DNA of 64,000 nucleotides, taken from Adineta vaga. Taxonomy: Eukaryota > Rotifera. The translations under genes and the position numbers were made by a program. Location: assembly GCA_021613535.1 (NCBI GenBank), contig CP075495.1:9362001-9426000 (forward strand), written 5' to 3'. Of the stretch, positions 26,593 through 39,414 are shown piece after piece. Position 1 is the first letter of the stretch. Every line of letters begins with the position of its first letter. The notes under the pieces were generated by a model that was given only the letters and a program-made list of their open reading frames with translations, did not search any database and was not told the origin of the DNA.

Positions 26593-28889
26593 TGCTTTGA
26601 ATTAGTTATAATATAGTTTCTAGAAATAGTAATGAAAATAAGAGTGATAATACAAGTGACAAATAGAAAATGTTTCTATTTTTCCTCGTCAATTTATGCA
26701 TCGTCATATTTATGTCGACAGTGATTCTTATCTCATATACTCATCTTCAGTAATTTGATTAAATGAACTTATGAGATTGTACTGAAAGTTCAGTGACAAA
26801 AAGACGATGGCGCGAGTTTCTCAATTAAAATGCTAATCATATAGAATTAAATCAACATCGGTATACATATGAATAGGTAAGATAATAATAATTTATTTAG
26901 TACAGTGCATCAAGATTATAGAATTTTGTGTATGTAGTGAAATTCCTAATCGCTCCTCAATAATGCTCTGATATTTTCCTGATACGAAACTATTTAGAAT
27001 ACGAAACATTAAACAGACATTCTAACTTTGCATTAAAGTAAATAGCTATGAACCAGCAATTCTACAGTTCATGATTGTTCACTATCAATTATTACTGTTA
27101 GCTATGTGAAACTAGGGACTATACGAATCTACAAAATGCTGTGTAAATATCGTTGTTCTACTACCAAAAATCTTCTTCATACATGGAAAAAAATAGGTCA
27201 ACTAATCAGAATGTTTGTGTGGTCGAAGCGTAGAGCCTAGTCGACGAAAATACGGCTATATCATGTTGTGATGACAGTGCATAAAAAACAACGAAGATAA
27301 AATAGATGATACGATACAACATGAAGACGGTATACTCAACCCAATCGAACGAACGAAAAGAAGGACAGAATAAGATGCGAATATGATAATGGATCAAACC
27401 AATTGGTTTAATGCATAAAATTTCAGATATTGAAACCTAATTAAAAATAAATCTTTATATTGTAATAATAATATCCTTTCAAATTATATATATATTATAA
27501 TTAAAGTATCTTATTATTTTTACAGATTGAGTTGTTCTTCATATACAAGATGACGCTACACGACAATCTGTGCATTGATATAATTCATACTCTATCAATT
27601 AGAAAATTTAGTAATAAACCTTTTCTGATAAATATTTCATTTATTTTGAAAAGCAAATTAATTAGAAAGAAGTATTTTCATTAGCTAAATTCACTATTTA
27701 ACAAAAATAATTGAAAATACGTCAACAAATTTCATATTTGAATAGGGTTCTTGAAAACATTTATTACGATGTCAGATCTTTCGCAGACTGACAAGACTAA
27801 CTGTTGTGAAAAACAGGGAAGAATCATAAGGTAATACGAAGTTTTACTCTATCAGTTCGAAAGAATGATTGAGACTCAATGGAACTATTCTCGTACAAGA
27901 TATGTACCCTATCCGTTTTATAATGAAATTTAAACAAAACAAACATACCGAGAAAACTGAATGACTTTCCTGTGTTTTTTTCTTTTTCCAATATCTAGTT
28001 TGTCGCGATCGAATATAAAAATAGAATGGCTAGGAAAGCCATTAGACGAGTGTTAATATCCGATTTGATGCCTGGAAGTGTTTCATATAATATTTAAATA
28101 TCATGAGTATGAAAACACAAATGTTCTGAAGATTTTCACTTACTAAGATTTCAAGTATATAAATAATTGAAAATATCAATTCTATTTCTCTTATAGAAAC
28201 TTGTCTACTGTCTAGAAACATTTATCTTCTTTTTTTTTAGAACAAAGAACATAAATAGAAAGTATTTAATTACTTGACTGTTGATAAATTTATTCTCAAA
28301 ATTTTTAGCCACTTTTCACTTTGTTTTTAAATTGAGAAGATAAAAGACGAGTTAATCATAGATAAAACAAATAAACTAATGTCGAGTTATTTTTATTCTT
28401 GACTTCTTATTCGACTGTCAATGATAACTTATCACATGTATAATAGATCTCACAAAAGATTATTGTTGAGCTGTTCATTAACATTTTTTGTTTTGCATTT
28501 ATAAAAGAATTTTGAAAATCTATATCTTCTTTTTCTCTTTTCCTCATTGATTTTTTATATTGAAAAAAAATGATCCTTCAATAACAACATTCTTTTCGTC
28601 GTCGATGACACTCCTCTAGAGATGAAGTCTTGTTGCCCATATACAACATCCGGAGAAGTGAAGCATTGATTATACTCAAAGAACTCTTTCTATCATAATA
28701 GATATGTTTTTTTCGAATTAAATCCCTATCAAATTACGATATATATCTACTAGACATAGTTTTATTTGTTTATTTTGTTTTTTTTTTCGAACAGAAATTA
28801 TAACCATATTTGACGATAGATGAGAATAGAAAGACATCGATATATAAATATATAGATATATATGTATATATTTGAAAATCTTTTTTTTT
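26593..28889. other. About 2.3 kb intergenic, nothing recognised
   Basis: AT-rich sequence between the WrbA-like gene and nuclear receptor 1. Open frames are short and without recognisable motifs on either strand. Short A/T runs and an ATATAT patch near 28845-28870 only. Confidence 0.5.
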
Positions 28890-30842
28890 CTAATTAAACG
28901 AAAAAGTCATTAACATGCTATAGACAAGATTAGAAAAGGGTTGCCGTTCTACAAGAATTCGATCGACACTGACACCAAAGTTTTGATGTTCGATTATTTG
29001 ACCAATTAAATTTATTAGTAATTTTTGCCCTTGAAATTCTCCATAACGATAGACTAAATATGACCATAACATATGAATATATTGTTCTTGTGCTTGGTTG
29101 ATATGATAAATTGTTTTTTCTGATGGTTGATAATAAAAATCTGAATTATAATTTGTTACTAAACATGGTGTGAGAAAAAGAATAATTTGAATAATTTTAT
29201 TGATGGCTGGATCGAACCCGATAATATGATTTAATTTTCGAATAAGATTTTCTGCACGATTTAAAGTTTCTTGCCCATAAACATATACATAGGCAGCATG
29301 ACACGCCCGTTTGGAATCAAAATGTACTAGATTATCATTTGAATTCATTAAATCCATTGAAGAAAATAAGAGAAGATAATGTAAATTTGTACGAACTAAC
29401 CATGCACGATCATTACTATTCATATCCATTGAAAATGATGGGATCGTTGCACGAAAAAATGTACTAAAGATGACAGACGAAGTGTTAAAACATTCATAAA
29501 TGTATGTTCTTTTAATCGACATTTAATCGGTTGACTAATTAAATATTCTTCTCGTTGTTCTTCAGCTTGCAAAAGTGGTTGTAAACAAAATTGATTATAT
29601 GCATTACGAATATTTGTTATTTGAAGCCAATCATTCGATGATAATGGTGATGAAGATTGTTCGACAGAGATCAGATTTAATGCAGATAACTAGAAAAGGA
29701 AAAAAATATCATGTTTGATGCATCTATGAAACAAATAATAGTTTCTTTTCAACTTACGTCATGTAATACTCGACGATTATGTTTTTCACCTGATGTTGAT
29801 AATGGTTCAATGAGAAGTTTTTCTTGTCGTTGCAAACGATTTGCTTTAACAAGTTGTAAGCGAGCCGCACGTTCTTCATCAGTACGTATTAAATCCTTTT
29901 GCATACCAACAGCAAAACATTTTGTCAAACGGCATGTTGGACACTGTCGACGTGTTCGTTCATTAACTGGACAATGACCGCCAAAACGACAAGGTGGTAA
30001 AGCCTATTATGAATAAGAACAAAAATAATCTCTTAGAAAAATTCTAGTTCTATTTTTTTTCCTATAAAAAACTTACGGAGCCAGTTCGACCGTTTCGTCG
30101 GAAAAAAGCTTTGCATGTTGAACAAGTAATCACACCAAAATTTCGACCTGTATTCTTCTCAAATCCACAGACGCGACATGGATCGCCAGGTGATACACGA
30201 TGAGATACTTGAGAATGCATCTAATGAATAATAAAAAAAGTAGAATAAAGTTAGAAATACAATTCATTTTCTTATCAATATGAATAAACTATGGAATATA
30301 TTCCTATTATCGAAAGGTTTTCAGACTAGAAGAAATAGGTCAGGATGACCTATAGACTGAAATATACTGTGGAAAAAGAACCTTTTAGTTCTTCATTGTA
30401 CTTGAATATTAGTATGAGATAGATTCCATGTTGACAGTTTGAATAGCAAGAACGAAAGGAAGATAGAAGAATGCAATTCTATACTGAATTATACGAGATT
30501 ACATATAGTAATGTCATTGAGTGCATTCAGTCATTGTACTAACTAATGAATCTATTGTCTCATATACCAAATCTCAGAACTCAAATCCGGACGTTAAAAA
30601 AATCACAATCTCAGCCTTAACCTATAAGGGGTATGGATTTCAATCTATTCACCGAGTTCTATTCAAATATTATTGTTATTCATAGTGCAAAAAAAAGACT
30701 TTTTTCATTATACACGATTAATATAGATTTGTCGTACCTTTTTTGATATGTGATTCATTAACATTGAATTTGCATGATAATTTTCATTTTTTCCATATCG
30801 ATGATATGTATCATCCTGATTAAATGTATCCATAATATCCAT
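28890..30842 (-). CDS. Nuclear hormone receptor 1, one apparent frameshift
   Basis: Ligand-regulated transcription factor. Exons 28890-29689, 29758-30003, 30077-30220, 30738-30842. The N-terminal exon ([18 protein letters not shown]) leads into the C4 DNA-binding domain: [29 protein letters not shown], then [20 protein letters not shown] and [11 protein letters not shown] basic hinge follows. The ligand-binding region includes [20 protein letters not shown] and ends MLMTFSFN. The P-box (CSTCKA) differs from the classical CEGCKG. The coding frame changes near an A6 run at 29454-29459: upstream [14 protein letters not shown] and downstream [14 protein letters not shown] join only if one base is added, and the exon sum is one short of a multiple of three. 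It differs in exon plan and sequence from the four receptors at 42-52 kb. Confidence 0.85.
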
Positions 30843-33800
30843 GATTTATTCTTCACCGGGATGTATTCTAATAGCTTTGCTTTATTCTTGTTATATAAAG
30901 CGTATATATGTATGTATGTATGAAGGTAATCGTTTGTGTGCTTGTGCTTGCACTTGAGTAATAGTTGCTTTGCGTTCTATTTTCTTTCTCTTTCGTCTAT
31001 AATAACAAGATGAATCGAGAAGGGAATGAGAGGAAAAAAAAGACTTGAAGCCTTCTTTTTTTTTCTATACACCCTACTGCGTTCTTTTTTTCACTGTCAA
31101 TAAGTACATTTTGCTCGACGAAGGACATCTGTGTCTTACTTTTTGAGAAAAAATTGATCATATAGATGTGTTTAATTGATCCAAAATGATCATTTATACG
31201 TGAAACTAACGAGAATAAACAAAGATAACTCATATTTACGATGATCGATCTTTTTTCAATGCCAAGTACTATCATATCTATGTCAAGGAATTTTTACGAA
31301 ATATAGATCAATTCATATATATTTTAGAAAGATCAAGAGAAAATGAATTTTAGCTACGTTTTCTTCTCTACTTCTCATAATACACTTAATAAGTTATTAA
31401 ACTAATCATAGAAAAAATACGCATTATGACAATGCAGTGCTTAAGCCTCGTGACCGTACACGTGATTGAAATAAAAGTAATTATGGCCAACAACTAGTGT
31501 TTTGTTACTTATTTTTCTATTTCTAGTATAGAAAAAGTGTCGTCTCTTCACATGATTAGTATATATGTCGTGAAATATTTACGTGTCAATTGAGTAACCT
31601 GATAATTACTCATGTTTTTCTCTCTGATTTTTAGTTCAAAATTAGCATAGTTATTCGAATATGTTACATTTGGTTGAATACTTCAACAAATTTTCTACGC
31701 AAGTTTCCAATGTGATTCTTATCATCTACGTATTTAATGACATAGATATTAACAGTGATTTTATAGATTGCGAAAAAGAAAAGGCACAGAATAAATAAAA
31801 ACTATTTTCTAACTTACGAAAGTAATCGATTGACTTTTCTTTTTTTTTAAAATTCATTTCGAAGGACGAATTATGCACCGAATTTATTCTACGAGATTCG
31901 AATAATAAAAATGATATCATGGTATATATATGCGAAAAAAAAATCTTTGTATAAGTGCCTCTTCTCAAGACTTATACGCTAACTGTGCGATCTCAGCTGT
32001 ACAAGTATAGATACAAAAATGCACTTGGTGCCACTAACCTAGCTGTATGTCGTTGTTATATCGATTATTTTTGCTTCCAAGTACGTTATTTTTCTGCGCA
32101 AAGTACTACAAGCACTTACGTCCTTCGCTCTTTTTCTGTTTGTTCTCTTATCAACAAGCAGTAATGTTCTCTATGGCGCGTAGCGACAAGCGAAACGCGC
32201 AGAACAAAAAAAGAAAAAAACGACGCAAAAAATACAGAAGATTCTTTTTTCCATAGAGAAAAAGACGGAAGAACGGAAAAAATATTCCTTGCTTTCGGGT
32301 CGTCGTAGTCTCTGCCGACAGCATTGAAAAGAGAATGATGCTAAATATATCGATAGAAGTAAACGAAGATGTACCGAGAGTATAACACAATGTCAATAAA
32401 ACGTATACTCAAAAATCGGATTTCTTCGATGGTTTCAAATTCATGAATATGTTCCTTAATAAAAAAGTAGAGGCAATAAAGACAAATTTTCTATCAATAG
32501 TTTTTCAATTCTACATTGTACCGATAAACAATCAAGCGAAATTTCTTAATTTGACTGCATCGGTCCCGTGTCATCGACACGTGATAAGATGTTTATGCAT
32601 ATATTGAGAGTAAATCTTTTTTGAGCTTTACTGTAAGCGAGAATACCAGAAGAAAATGGCAAAAGATAATGATGTAGTTCATTTCGAAAATGCTTCGTCA
32701 TACTGACAACAAAGTCTATGACATGATTTAAATTACAGGACAAGTTATTTTTTGTGCTAGCTGATGTCTGCTATATAGTACTTATTCAGATTAAAGAACA
32801 ATCACATTTAAATGACAAAAACTTTCTTTCAAATAAAATATTCGAATGTACATGACTTCTTCATTTCTTATGAATATTTATCTATTTTTACGTTAATTAC
32901 ATGCTTTGATGGTAATATTAGAAAATCTTCAACATAGCTTTATTTCACATAATTCTTTTTTCCATTTTTTTTACGAAAGATCATCTAGAATGAAATTATT
33001 CATCTAATTAATGAGTAACAACCATGATTATTCTATATAACAAAGTCTTTTCTTTTGTATAAGGACTGTATAAATCGAGAAAAGATTTCTTATTATGGCA
33101 TAACAATTACATATATATATATTTATTACCTACGATTATTTCATGACATATGAAATTAACAAATATCGACAATTGTTTTTTTTTATATTCAAAAACAAGA
33201 TTGAAATACCATTGTTGTAGGATATTCCATTTCTCTGCTGATAAAATTCTAATTTAGATTTCATTAAAACTATAATAACAGCTCGAATGTTTGTTAGCAT
33301 GATTACTAATATTCTGTACTTTTTCATAGCACATGTCGTTGCCACATGACAAACATTCTTTGCAAGATATTCTTATTTTTAGAAAGTCACATATATCTCT
33401 TATTTATAGATCTGGTTACAGTATTCTTTTCTGTACTATTCAATTTCAATTGAACTATGAGGATAATGCCAATAATCTTAGTAGAATGATAGAATTTATG
33501 GTTAATATCATATTTTCTATTGTGATGAATAATTAATAACATAAAGAATCTAACAAAACAAGTTTATCGACTAGTCCATAACTAGTTAGATAAAAGATTT
33601 TCAGTGAGTAATCACACGAAATCGACCCTTCAGCGAGATGGCATGATCGATATCGCCTGAATTTTTCGAGTAAGTTACTTAAGCATGCATGCATGCATCT
33701 AATCTACGTCTCTCTCTCTCATCAATACTCTGGTTATTGCTCGTCCAAATCTTTACATCCGACAATGGATCAGTTCCATAAAAACGAACTAAATCAATGT

Positions 33801-34397
33801 TATTATGATCGTCTTCAAAATTTTCTGATTATCGTCATTTGCTTGTCATGAACGCCATTGATAATCGAATTTTCAAGTCTATGTTCCTACGATCACATTA
33901 TTAATTTTTCTCTGTAACTCAATGAAGTATCATCCCACACGCTCAAGATCCTAAAAGTCATTTTAGAACCCACTGGGCTGGTTAACTTGCAGATGAATGC
34001 AGATTTAGATAGATCATTAAAAACACTAATATTAAATAACATTCGCTTTCTTATTTTGTCACAATAATCTATAGTTAATTGACAAGAAGATCATTTTTTA
34101 AATTAGAATAAAAATTCTACATCATAAAAATATGATATAAAATACCTTATAGTTATAAATAATGTTGAACTTCATCAGACATTTGTCTTTTAGTGACACT
34201 GAACTAGTCAAATTTATTTCTTTTTTTTAATAATATCATACAAATGAATACAGAAAATAAACTTTTGAATGCTTTTTTTTAGTTTACGAAAGAATCTTAC
34301 AATCGAAACAAACCTTCGAGATAACTAGTTCGTGTATCTATTTTTAACTTATGTTCTTTAAGTGCAGTTGACGGTAGACTCAGATATTCTATGCTTG
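30843..34397. other. About 3.5 kb intergenic, nothing firm
   Basis: AT-rich with short simple repeats (TATG near 30905-30925, GCAT near 33685-33697, TC near 33705-33720). Minus-strand frames at 32546-32743 and 33136-33345 encode short hydrophobic or mixed peptides that might be remnants, but no family match can be claimed. Confidence 0.45.
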
Positions 34398-35471
34398 TTA
34401 TTGATGATACGAACACACGTCAAGTTCAATAGTTCTTTTTTTCTTTTTATAGTTTTTTAATGACGTAATAGAACGATGTTGATACCGCAGTCGACAATAA
34501 ATCATTTGTCTTACATCTTGACGAAATTCGGATGAAAATATCCATCTCATATAAAATTTACTCATATAGGTAGTTGCTTCCCACATGATAAATAAAGCAT
34601 TTAAAAATTTCCATTTTTCTGCTTGATGTCCAATATCAGATCGACAATGATAACGTTGATAATTAATTTGATAATCATTCATTTTCGAATTGAATAATTG
34701 TAAAATTGTTATTGGTATAACAGCAAAAAATGTCGAAATACTTAAGAAAACAAGTACTAATGAATATGTTTGTTGTTTCCGATGAATTGAATGTAAAGGA
34801 TTTCTACTTGGATGATGTTTTTGTTGACAACGATTCCAACAGATATACAAAGCACATAATATAATAATCAAACATGGAATTAATCGACAAAATAAATGAA
34901 CATATGGCCAAATCGAATAGAACCATAGACGTGCATGTTCATTCACTTGACATGATTGACCAAAGATAATAAAAGCTTTTTGATCATATTTCAATGAATA
35001 ACGATAATGTATAAGAAATAAAACTGATGTTGTATATGTCAAAAATATTTTTATTAAAACACGTTCATTTGTTATTTTCGAATGTGTTCGTTGAGGATAT
35101 GTTATCATATGTATACGATCGATGTTTAATAGAACAAGTAAAATAAGAGATATAAATGCTGTACTACCAACAAATGGATAAAAATAAGCACAATTTAAGA
35201 TCTTTCGTGGATCAGGTGCAAGTTTAACGGCATCGAGCCAATCCCAGAACATGAACGATAGATAGATTGATTCAGCAATTGACATAAATATAAAATATAA
35301 ACAAGTAGGATGAAAACGTTGTCGATCAGAATAAAATATTGTTAAAATCATTAAAATATGTCCAGGTATACCAAGAATAGGAAATAAAAATGCACCGATT
35401 TGCCAAACAAATACATCGATTCTAAAATTATTCATTAAACACGATGATGTCGTGCCATTACTAGTCATCAT
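34398..35471 (-). CDS. Rhodopsin-family (FMRFamide-receptor-like) GPCR, intronless
   Basis: Seven-transmembrane receptor, 357 residues in one exon. The N-terminus has N-glycosylation sites (SNGTTSS). TM1 runs through FLFPILGIPGHILMILTIFY, TM2 near YFIFMSIAESIYLSFMF, TM3 after NCAYFYPFVG; the extracellular disulfide pair is probably that Cys and the one in GQSCQVNE. The end of TM3 reads NIDRIHMITYPQR, a variant of the DRY motif. TM5 is rich in Ile/Leu/Cys (PCLIIILCALYICW), TM6 in SLVLVFLSISTFFAVIPI, and TM7 reads TYMSKFYMRWIFSSEFR with no NPxxY. Ligand unknown; small neuropeptides are the likely class by resemblance. In an intron-dense region, a single-exon GPCR suggests retroposition or a lineage-specific intronless family. 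Confidence 0.85.
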   Translation of the reverse strand: MMTSNGTTSSCLMNNFRIDVFVWQIGAFLFPILGIPGHILMILTIFYSDRQRFHPTCLYFIFMSIAESIYLSFMFWDWLDAVKLAPDPRKILNCAYFYPFVGSTAFISLILLVLLNIDRIHMITYPQRTHSKITNERVLIKIFLTYTTSVLFLIHYRYSLKYDQKAFIIFGQSCQVNEHARLWFYSIWPYVHLFCRLIPCLIIILCALYICWNRCQQKHHPSRNPLHSIHRKQQTYSLVLVFLSISTFFAVIPITILQLFNSKMNDYQINYQRYHCRSDIGHQAEKWKFLNALFIMWEATTYMSKFYMRWIFSSEFRQDVRQMIYCRLRYQHRSITSLKNYKKKKRTIELDVCSYHQ

Positions 35472-36643
35472 TTTGATTTTATGTATGATAAAAAAAATAC
35501 AGATAGATACTTTATATTAATCAATATTAAAGGTTTATATGTCGTAGATAAAACATGAATAACTAAAAGGATTTATGTAAATTTTCTATGGTAATGTATA
35601 CAAATGCTTGGAATACATTGTCCAATTCAATATTATTTGTTTAGAAATTTGTTAAACTCATTTCTATTCTTAATCAATATATATATTTTAATGTATAGAT
35701 GATTTTTCTTTTTCTTACTCTATAAAGGATATTATTTCTTTGTTATCTGATCTAATAAACAACATTTTAACAGCCATTATTTATTAACCTAGAATTTCAA
35801 GGATTTATCAAGAAGAATATGATCCATTTCTTAAAACATCTTTCAATCTATAAATCAATAACTTTCCGGATAATTATGTCTGATCGTATGCTGAAGACTA
35901 CAGAATAGTTCGTAAGATTGACATTAAGCTGATAGAACATTAGAACAACGTTGAAATGAACTTTTAAAACAAATAATCTTTTACCCTCAAGAGACAACTT
36001 CTTGTATTGTATAAATGTTAAAATGCTATCATTTCATTTGAATTTGTTTTCCTTAGAGAAACCTTGTAAAGAAATGATTTAACTTTTAACAATATTTATA
36101 CAATTCAAGACATAATTTCGTTTATAATATCAAGAAAAAAAACGAAATAAAACTGAGATAATATATATCTATATATATGTTTTATCGATTGTCAATAGTA
36201 ATGATATGATTGTAAAGATTAAGATTAATATTTTCAATAATTACAATTTGTAAATGTAATTTCTTGATTAGTTGAAGCTTTAAAAAATAAATGTTTATTT
36301 AACTTTTCTTCCATTTTTTTTCTCTCGTTACCGACATCATATACATATCTCCGCGTTGAATTGTGATGTTTCTCTTCTATTGACAAGACGTTCGCTACCA
36401 TAGAGAGTTCTTATTTGATGTTTATTTAGTATGTTCGTTCTTGCTGGCTTTAAAGTAGTTGATTGAAATATCCTCTCATTTTTTTTCTTCTTCTTCTTCG
36501 TCTTCTTTCTTTCTTCTTTTTACCTCATCGCGTTTTGATTTCACTTCAAGCAAATTTTTTTCCTCTTCTTCTTTCTTACTTGAAGAGATGACTTGTGGTT
36601 TGAATCTCATTTAAACATTCATCGAGGAAGAAAAAGACAAATT
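35472..36643. other. Intergenic, nothing recognised
   Basis: Divergent spacer between the GPCR and the PDZ-like gene. Contains T/C-rich tracts near 36478-36575 (TTC repeats) that could be a promoter or 5' UTR of the plus-strand gene. Confidence 0.4.
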
Positions 36644-39028
36644 ATGAATGAGAATGATGAATATTCACATGTTCAACGACGTCTTTGTGCAGTTATAGCA
36701 AAATCAGAATGGACATCCTCGCGTATGCGTATGCAAAAAAGTGGCGAAGAATTACGAGAACGTCGAGCGAAATCACATCGAACAGCGAATCAATTTCTTC
36801 AAGAACTTCTTGAAAAACGTACTGATAGTGATTTAGTCGACGATAATGGTGCGGTAGATCGTTATCATAATTTTGTTAAATTTAAATCTGCTTTTCATGA
36901 TGATACAAATACCACATTAGATGAATTTCATCGACGCTTACACGATTTAAATAATAATAACAATCATCATCGACAAAATCCAGCAATTTTTCATTCAAAA
37001 CAAGCACAATTTTCATATGATTTACGATCGACAATTGAAATTGAAACTCAAAATGATGAAAACGACAATGATGATGAACGAGTATGTCAATATCATAAAA
37101 ATCTTATCAATTCGTTTAATTTTCATAAAACTGAATAGTTAGTAGCCGATAAATTCGTTGTTAGAGAACGATGAAATGATTACTTCAGTTATGAAATATC
37201 CTCATTGAGATTATTCTTCAAGTGGAATTCAACTAAAAGGTTTCTGTATACTAAATGAAATTCTTTTTAACAAAAAGCAATCAATTTAAAATCAACCTTG
37301 ATTTGAATTCTTAAACATGTACGCTAGAAGAATTGGAGAACTCATTCGTAATTAATTCTGTTTTCTTTCTCAAATAAATAAAGAATTACTCATAAGATTT
37401 GATAGGTAAAAGTCTAGTTTTATATTAACATAGAAAAATCAAAGTTAGATTTGAGAATTGTAAAACTTTCATGTGAAAAGGCGAACAAATGAATTACAAG
37501 ATTTTACATTAGTAAATTGATAAATGAACGGAGAACGATGTATCGATCGAATTGATATGAGTATATACTTGAAAGTATTCAAAATGTTGAAGTATTATTT
37601 TTACTATTTGAGATATACATATCGATCGTTTAAAGAAAATATTTATGTTCATTGAATAGTTCGAAGTATACACTCATATAAAGTTAATATAAACAGAATG
37701 TATTTAAATGCTTAGAAAAACTTGAATTTGTCTGTCTGTCATTCTCCATAGAGAAATTATATCGATATGAAATCGAAAAAATAATAATACGTTCGTTCGT
37801 TCGTTTAAATTTGTTCTAGTCAAAACGATCTCGAATACTGCCATCGATTTCTATCAAACCGACTACGTCAACTCCGAATGATACAACAAATGAATTAACA
37901 TCATCCACCTTTCATGTCGATGAAATTCATGAATTATCCGATGTTCAGTCACCGAATACATCATTTATTAATAATTCAACTAATCCTCTCGAATCATCCT
38001 TTCATGACAATCATCATTCATCACTATTAGAAAAGTTTGAAACATTGAATTCTTCGACATCATCAACAACTCATTTACAAACGCAAACTTTACATGTACC
38101 GAAAGCACGTCGAGCAGATGGTACTGAAATTGTTCTTTCACCTCCATCATTATCATCCTCATCGTTATTATTATCATCATCGAAAAGTCCATTACCATTA
38201 ATATCATCAAATATTTCATTATTTAACCATTCTTATCTTCCACGTTCATTAACATCACGTGGAAAATTAAATACAAATTCGATATCCAAACGTCAATTAC
38301 CTACGCTTCCAATTGATTCATCACCGGAACAAAAAGTTATTGTACACGAACAAATTCATCCCGATCAATTATATGATTTACTTGATAATTTAAATCATGA
38401 ATCTTCTTCAGATACATTTACAAATAAACTTGAACAAATCAATGTATCAACATTTATATCAATCAATCAAGAAACTTTAAGCAATCATTCCTCGACAGAT
38501 ACTCTTTCTATTGTTAATAAGAATGAAGAAAATATTCTTCCGAATTTGTTTCATCATACTCTATCATCATCTCAAGAAAAACATTTCTATACAATATTAA
38601 AAATCAACATAGAAGACCCGAACAATCTCTTTCTCTATACAATGACATTAAGTACAGTGCAATTAGGCACATCTATATTACTTCCATATTCGATACTAAA
38701 TGGTCGACGACCTTTATTAAAATGTTCGAATCTAACATGTTTTAAACAGATTCAATCAAAACAACCAAAGAGTACATATCAAGTGACAGCAATTGAAAGA
38801 TCGTTAAATTCAATAGAATTGCAATCGAATGATATTATATTAAAAGTAAGTTAACAATACATTTATTCATAAATACTAAGAATTGTTCGTTTATTCTCAT
38901 TATAGATTAATGAACAATCTGTCTGGGGTTTAACTACCGATGAAATTAATGAACTTTTAAAACAATATCATCAACAAATGAATTCTTGTTCATTGACCAT
39001 AGCGCGACTTTGCCAACCATCTATTTAA
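36644..39028 (+). CDS. Low-complexity protein with C-terminal PDZ-like segment
   Basis: Proposed exons 36644-37081, 37820-38845, 38906-39028 (528 residues). The first exon starts MNENDEYSHVQRRLCAVIAK and has an Arg/Glu-rich helical part (RMQKSGEELRERRAKSHR) followed by Asn/His/Asp-rich sequence. It could end as its own gene at the TAG at 37136-37138, but GTATGT after CGA at 37081 is a good donor in phase with the acceptor TTGTTCTAG before 37820. The second exon is Ser/Thr/Asn-rich. The end, across the last intron, reads NSIELQSNDIILK-INEQSVWGLTTDEINELL and then SLTIARL, which has the pattern of a PDZ domain from beta-C to the end (low-complexity insertion before it). PDZ domains bind C-terminal peptides of membrane proteins. 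The joint of exons one and two is uncertain. Confidence 0.55.
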
Positions 39029-39414
39029 TTTTCATTATTTTAAAAATAAAAAACTATCGACCAGAATGTAATAACTGATTTTCTTCTTTTTGAATAATAG
39101 ATAAAAAGTGTCAGTTGGTATTCATACGTCAGAAAATGATGTAATATTCAGTCTTATATAATTCGTTTTCTTTTTATTACAACACAGTTAAGAAATATGA
39201 GAATGCATTTTTTAACGTCTTTCCTTTGATTCTGTTACAGAAGTTTCAATGATCGGAACTGCTATTCGACTGAAACGAACTTTTGGATGACGATGATGCG
39301 TTTTAAAATATAGATAAAAATCTATCAATCACTTTATTTATTGGAAAGACATCAGAGTCAAATCAGATAGGAAGACAAAATTACTGATATCATGAAAGAC
39401 ACATTTTCATGTTT
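39029..39414. other. Convergent spacer, nothing recognised
   Basis: Lies between the 3' ends of the PDZ-like gene and the acyl-CoA oxidase gene; AATAAAAAAC just after 39040 may serve as a polyadenylation signal for the plus-strand gene. Confidence 0.4.

Noticed and set aside
32546-33345. Short minus-strand frames that look faintly like receptor or GPCR pieces
   Set aside because: Too short and without any conserved motif; resemblance is to hydrophobic composition only.
37082-37138. Treating 36644-37138 as a separate complete gene
   Set aside because: Possible, but the GTATGT donor in phase with the acceptor before 37820 explains the downstream frame, which otherwise lacks a start codon. Kept as the less likely option.
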